Assembly (NCBI GenBank): GCA_002716485.1
Contig: PBBE01000053.1
Span: 1 to 34,639, forward strand
Origin: Actinomycetota bacterium
GTDB lineage: Bacteria; Margulisbacteria; Marinamargulisbacteria; GCA-2716485
DNA: 34,639 nucleotides
Direction of reading: 5' to 3'
The notes under the pieces: model-generated
The model's database searches: none
Told to the model about the DNA's origin: nothing
The model's input: the letters and a program-made list of their open reading frames with translations, nothing else
In this document: positions 32,481-34,639 of the stretch, piece by piece
How positions within the stretch are numbered: position 1 is the stretch's first letter
Layout: each line of letters starts with the position of its first letter
Position numbers and translations under genes: made by a program

Positions 32481-34639
32481 ATGACAGCATCTACCCCCCC
32501 ATCTTATTCGAAAGCAAAGGCCTTTATCTTTGCCCTTATGGCCAGTCTCTCACTCTCGTCAGGGCTATACGCACAAGAGACTGAGGATCTTAACTATATC
32601 AAAGTCCAAGCCCAATTTTCAGAACAAAGCACGGGTGCCTTAATTAACGGGAACCGTGATGTCACCGTTCAAATTACCAAAGGGGACCAAGACTCAGAAT
32701 CTGAACAATGGTCTCAACTCTTTTCTGACACGCCTTTTGTGGATGGCTTCGTAAGCCTTGAGTTAGGAAAGGACCCTAACAATCCCCTCTCCGCAGATAT
32801 TTTTGATGAGTCTAACTGGATCCGGTTCACTGCAAGTGATGACTCTGGTAACTCTAATACTGCGGTTATTCCTATCTTAGCAGTTCCTAAGGCCATTAAA
32901 TCAGAACGGGCCTCTTCTTTGGGTATCTCTGATCGCCTTTCGATCACCTTAGACCCCCTCACAGATCAACTCATTGTCTCGGGTAACTTAACGCTGAAAT
33001 CAATTAATGCCGTATCTACATCCAATTTTAACCTTTTGACCCAGGACCAAAATCAATTGGTCCAAGTGAACCCTGGCGGACATGCCAACCAAGTCCTCAA
33101 AGTTTCTTCTGAAGGCAACTCCTTTGACTTGGCTCCAGCCTTATTACTAGGCTCAGAAGATCCCCAAACGTTTACTGGTACTCAATTCGTTATTGGAAAC
33201 GAGTCTGAACTACAAGTTCTAGGTTCGCTTCGAATGAATACTACCAATGACCCCATTGCCTTTTCAGGACTTAGTAATGATTTTAGAGTGATCAATAATG
33301 CCTTGAGCATTAATACAGATGCCCTTCCACAAATACCGGCCATGTCAAACTTGGGTCAGTCTCTGGTGGCTGCTGATACAAAGGAAAATGCCCATACTGT
33401 TTTGGGAATCTCAGAACTTGGCTTTATTAATCAAGAAACCCTTAGTGAACAAGGCTTTTTAACCAGTGTTCCTGAAGAATTTGTTACTGAAACCGAGCTA
33501 AACACACAACTATCTAGCAGCTTAGCGCCTTACTCTTCTGCCACTTTTACCAGTGACTCGGACGGTTTGGTCCCCAAATCATCTACAGCAGGCGACCAAA
33601 ATAGGTTTCTTAGAGGAGATGGGACCTGGCAAACACCGTCAGGATCTGATATGGCGCTTTTTTCGGATACCGCCGCTGGACTCGCACCTCAAATCGACTT
33701 AGGTGACGAACATAAATTTTTAAAAGGGGATGGAACCTGGGGCACCCCCCAAGGAACTACTTACGGAACATTCGACAACGATAACCCTGGACTGGTCCCT
33801 GCGCCTGGTGCCGATAAAAGCACCCATTTTTTACGTGGGGATGGTGAATGGGTAACGGCCCCTACTGACGGCACGGGTACTGATAACCAAGATATTGAAG
33901 GCTCTGTATTAACTGACCAAATCCTAACAATTGGAATTAAAGATGGTAGTTCTCAAGACGTGGAACTAGGTCATTTATATGCACCGCTTTCAGGAGTAAG
34001 TGCAGTGGGGACCTTGGTACCCCCCTCTAACGCTGAGTCACAAAATAAGTTTCTTAAAGGAAATGGGACTTGGGGAGAGGTTGTCAGTAACGGAAGCGGA
34101 ACCGATGATCAAGATATTTCTGGTTCTGGTTTAGCAGGTCAGATCCTAACCATTGGAATTGAGGATGGTAATTCAGAAGAGGTGGACCTAAGCGCATTAT
34201 ATTCAGTATTTTCAATAGATAGTACTGAAGGGTCTTTGGTTCCTGCCTCTACTGTTGATGAGAAAGATAAGTTTCTAAAAGGCGATGGGACTTGGGGCAC
34301 CCCTACTGATACGACTTATAACCCCTTTTCACCCGCTACCAACAGTGACTCTGGGAGCACGGGCCTTGTCCCTGCACCACCTGCGACAGCTCAGGTCAAA
34401 TTTCTAAAAGGCGACGGCACTTGGGACACTCCTTCTGATACGACTTATAATGCCTTTTCAGGCGCTGATGGTACTAATTCAGGAAGCGCTGGGCTTGTAC
34501 TTGCGCCAGCGGCGGATGATAATCTCAAGTTTCTTAAAGGCGATGGCACTTGGGACACACCTCCCGGTACAACTTATAGCCCCTTTTCAGGCGCTGATGG
34601 TACTAATCCAGGAAGCCTTGGGCTTGTACTTGCGCCAGC
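32481..34639 (+). CDS. Large secreted protein with tail-fibre-like KGDGTW repeats (3' end outside window)
   Basis: Open frame of at least 719 codons running off the right edge, with AGGAGGA 7-8 nt before the ATG. Signal peptide: KAFIFALMASLSLSSGLYA. Residues about 35-145 match a pattern known from large surface proteins of many bacteria: GALINGNRDVTVQITKG, WSQLFSDTPFVDGFVSLELG, and IPILAVPKAIKSERA (compare ADLF...W and VPYAFRA types). A central region of 200 residues follows. From about residue 360 the repeats begin, each with (K/R)FL(K/R)G(D/N)GTW, ending in variants of TTY and GLVPAP. Such GLVPAP-KFLKGDGTW units are familiar from phage tail fibres and from bacterial adhesins that end in a trimerisation/endosialidase-chaperone domain. 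The C-terminus is not in view. It follows the second PorV-like gene by 20 nt. Confidence 0.85.
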   Translation, partial: MTASTPPSYSKAKAFIFALMASLSLSSGLYAQETEDLNYIKVQAQFSEQSTGALINGNRDVTVQITKGDQDSESEQWSQLFSDTPFVDGFVSLELGKDPNNPLSADIFDESNWIRFTASDDSGNSNTAVIPILAVPKAIKSERASSLGISDRLSITLDPLTDQLIVSGNLTLKSINAVSTSNFNLLTQDQNQLVQVNPGGHANQVLKVSSEGNSFDLAPALLLGSEDPQTFTGTQFVIGNESELQVLGSLRMNTTNDPIAFSGLSNDFRVINNALSINTDALPQIPAMSNLGQSLVAADTKENAHTVLGISELGFINQETLSEQGFLTSVPEEFVTETELNTQLSSSLAPYSSATFTSDSDGLVPKSSTAGDQNRFLRGDGTWQTPSGSDMALFSDTAAGLAPQIDLGDEHKFLKGDGTWGTPQGTTYGTFDNDNPGLVPAPGADKSTHFLRGDGEWVTAPTDGTGTDNQDIEGSVLTDQILTIGIKDGSSQDVELGHLYAPLSGVSAVGTLVPPSNAESQNKFLKGNGTWGEVVSNGSGTDDQDISGSGLAGQILTIGIEDGNSEEVDLSALYSVFSIDSTEGSLVPASTVDEKDKFLKGDGTWGTPTDTTYNPFSPATNSDSGSTGLVPAPPATAQVKFLKGDGTWDTPSDTTYNAFSGADGTNSGSAGLVLAPAADDNLKFLKGDGTWDTPPGTTYSPFSGADGTNPGSLGLVLAP
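33606..34639 (+). repeat. Tandem repeats coding KFLKGDGTW units; 37-, 74- and 43-residue spacing
   Basis: The codon for Phe of the KFLKGDGTW core occurs at 33606, 33717, 33828, 34050, 34272, 34401 and 34530. Steps are 111, 111, 222, 222, 129 and 129 bases, all multiples of three. The 222-base step is twice the 111-base one, but its extra half is a distinct domain (GTDxQDI ... ILTIGI.DG.S). The last 129-base copies are nearly identical in DNA. Confidence 0.9.

Noticed and set aside
33606-34639. Repeats considered as a CRISPR array or a prophage tail fibre
   Set aside because: Spacing is in codon multiples within one signal-peptide-bearing frame, and no other phage gene is nearby.
1-34639. tRNA, rRNA, transposase, integrase or attachment sites
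   Set aside because: None could be recognised in the gaps by eye; gaps are short and lack cloverleaf-like or IS-like inverted ends.

Overview
The window looks like chromosomal DNA from a diderm (outer-membrane-bearing), moderately AT-rich, probably uncultured bacterium. Signs of an outer membrane are a secretin, two PorV-like beta-barrel candidates and secreted proteins with signal peptides. Genes are dense, often overlapping by ATGA or TAATG, and lie in alternating strand blocks. No rRNA, tRNA, CRISPR array, transposase or integrase was seen. The mix of type IV pilus genes, PorV-like barrels and C-terminal domains like those of type IX secretion cargo suggests an FCB-like lineage or a candidate phylum such as Margulisbacteria. 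The phylum cannot be fixed from the sequence alone.

Region 1 (1-11354) is a type IV pilus / type II secretion-like assembly locus split into four transcription blocks. The first minus-strand block holds a PilP/GspC-like protein, a secretin with an extra Ig-like domain, the assembly ATPase and the GspF/PilC membrane platform, which is cut by the left window edge. Next is a separately transcribed 385-aa putative pilin with its own strong terminator. A plus-strand block follows with two pseudopilins, a PilM-PilN fusion and a PilO-like protein. A second minus-strand block holds a GspG-like pseudopilin and a small membrane-anchored protein. Together they would make an envelope-spanning fibre or secretion machine.

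Region 2 (11455-26815) is mostly metabolic and envelope housekeeping: a half-size TSUP permease, RmlC (dTDP-sugar epimerase), an alpha/beta hydrolase, a GT22-family mannosyltransferase that looks eukaryote-like, a small conserved protein, AspRS, PurF, a Prc-type S41 protease, PPi-dependent phosphofructokinase, leucyl aminopeptidase (M17), a CPA-type cation/proton antiporter with a TrkA-N-like domain, and an unrecognised basic protein.

Region 3 (26816-34639) is the most distinctive. Two PorV-like barrels each sit next to a secreted protein that ends in a FlgD/T9SS-CTD-like fold; one of these is a subtilase. A Hal2-type phosphatase lies between the pairs. The block ends with a large secreted protein, open to the right window edge, that carries at least seven phage-tail-fibre-like KGDGTW repeats with 37-, 74- and 43-residue spacing. 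It reads as a surface or secretion module that may be undescribed in this lineage.
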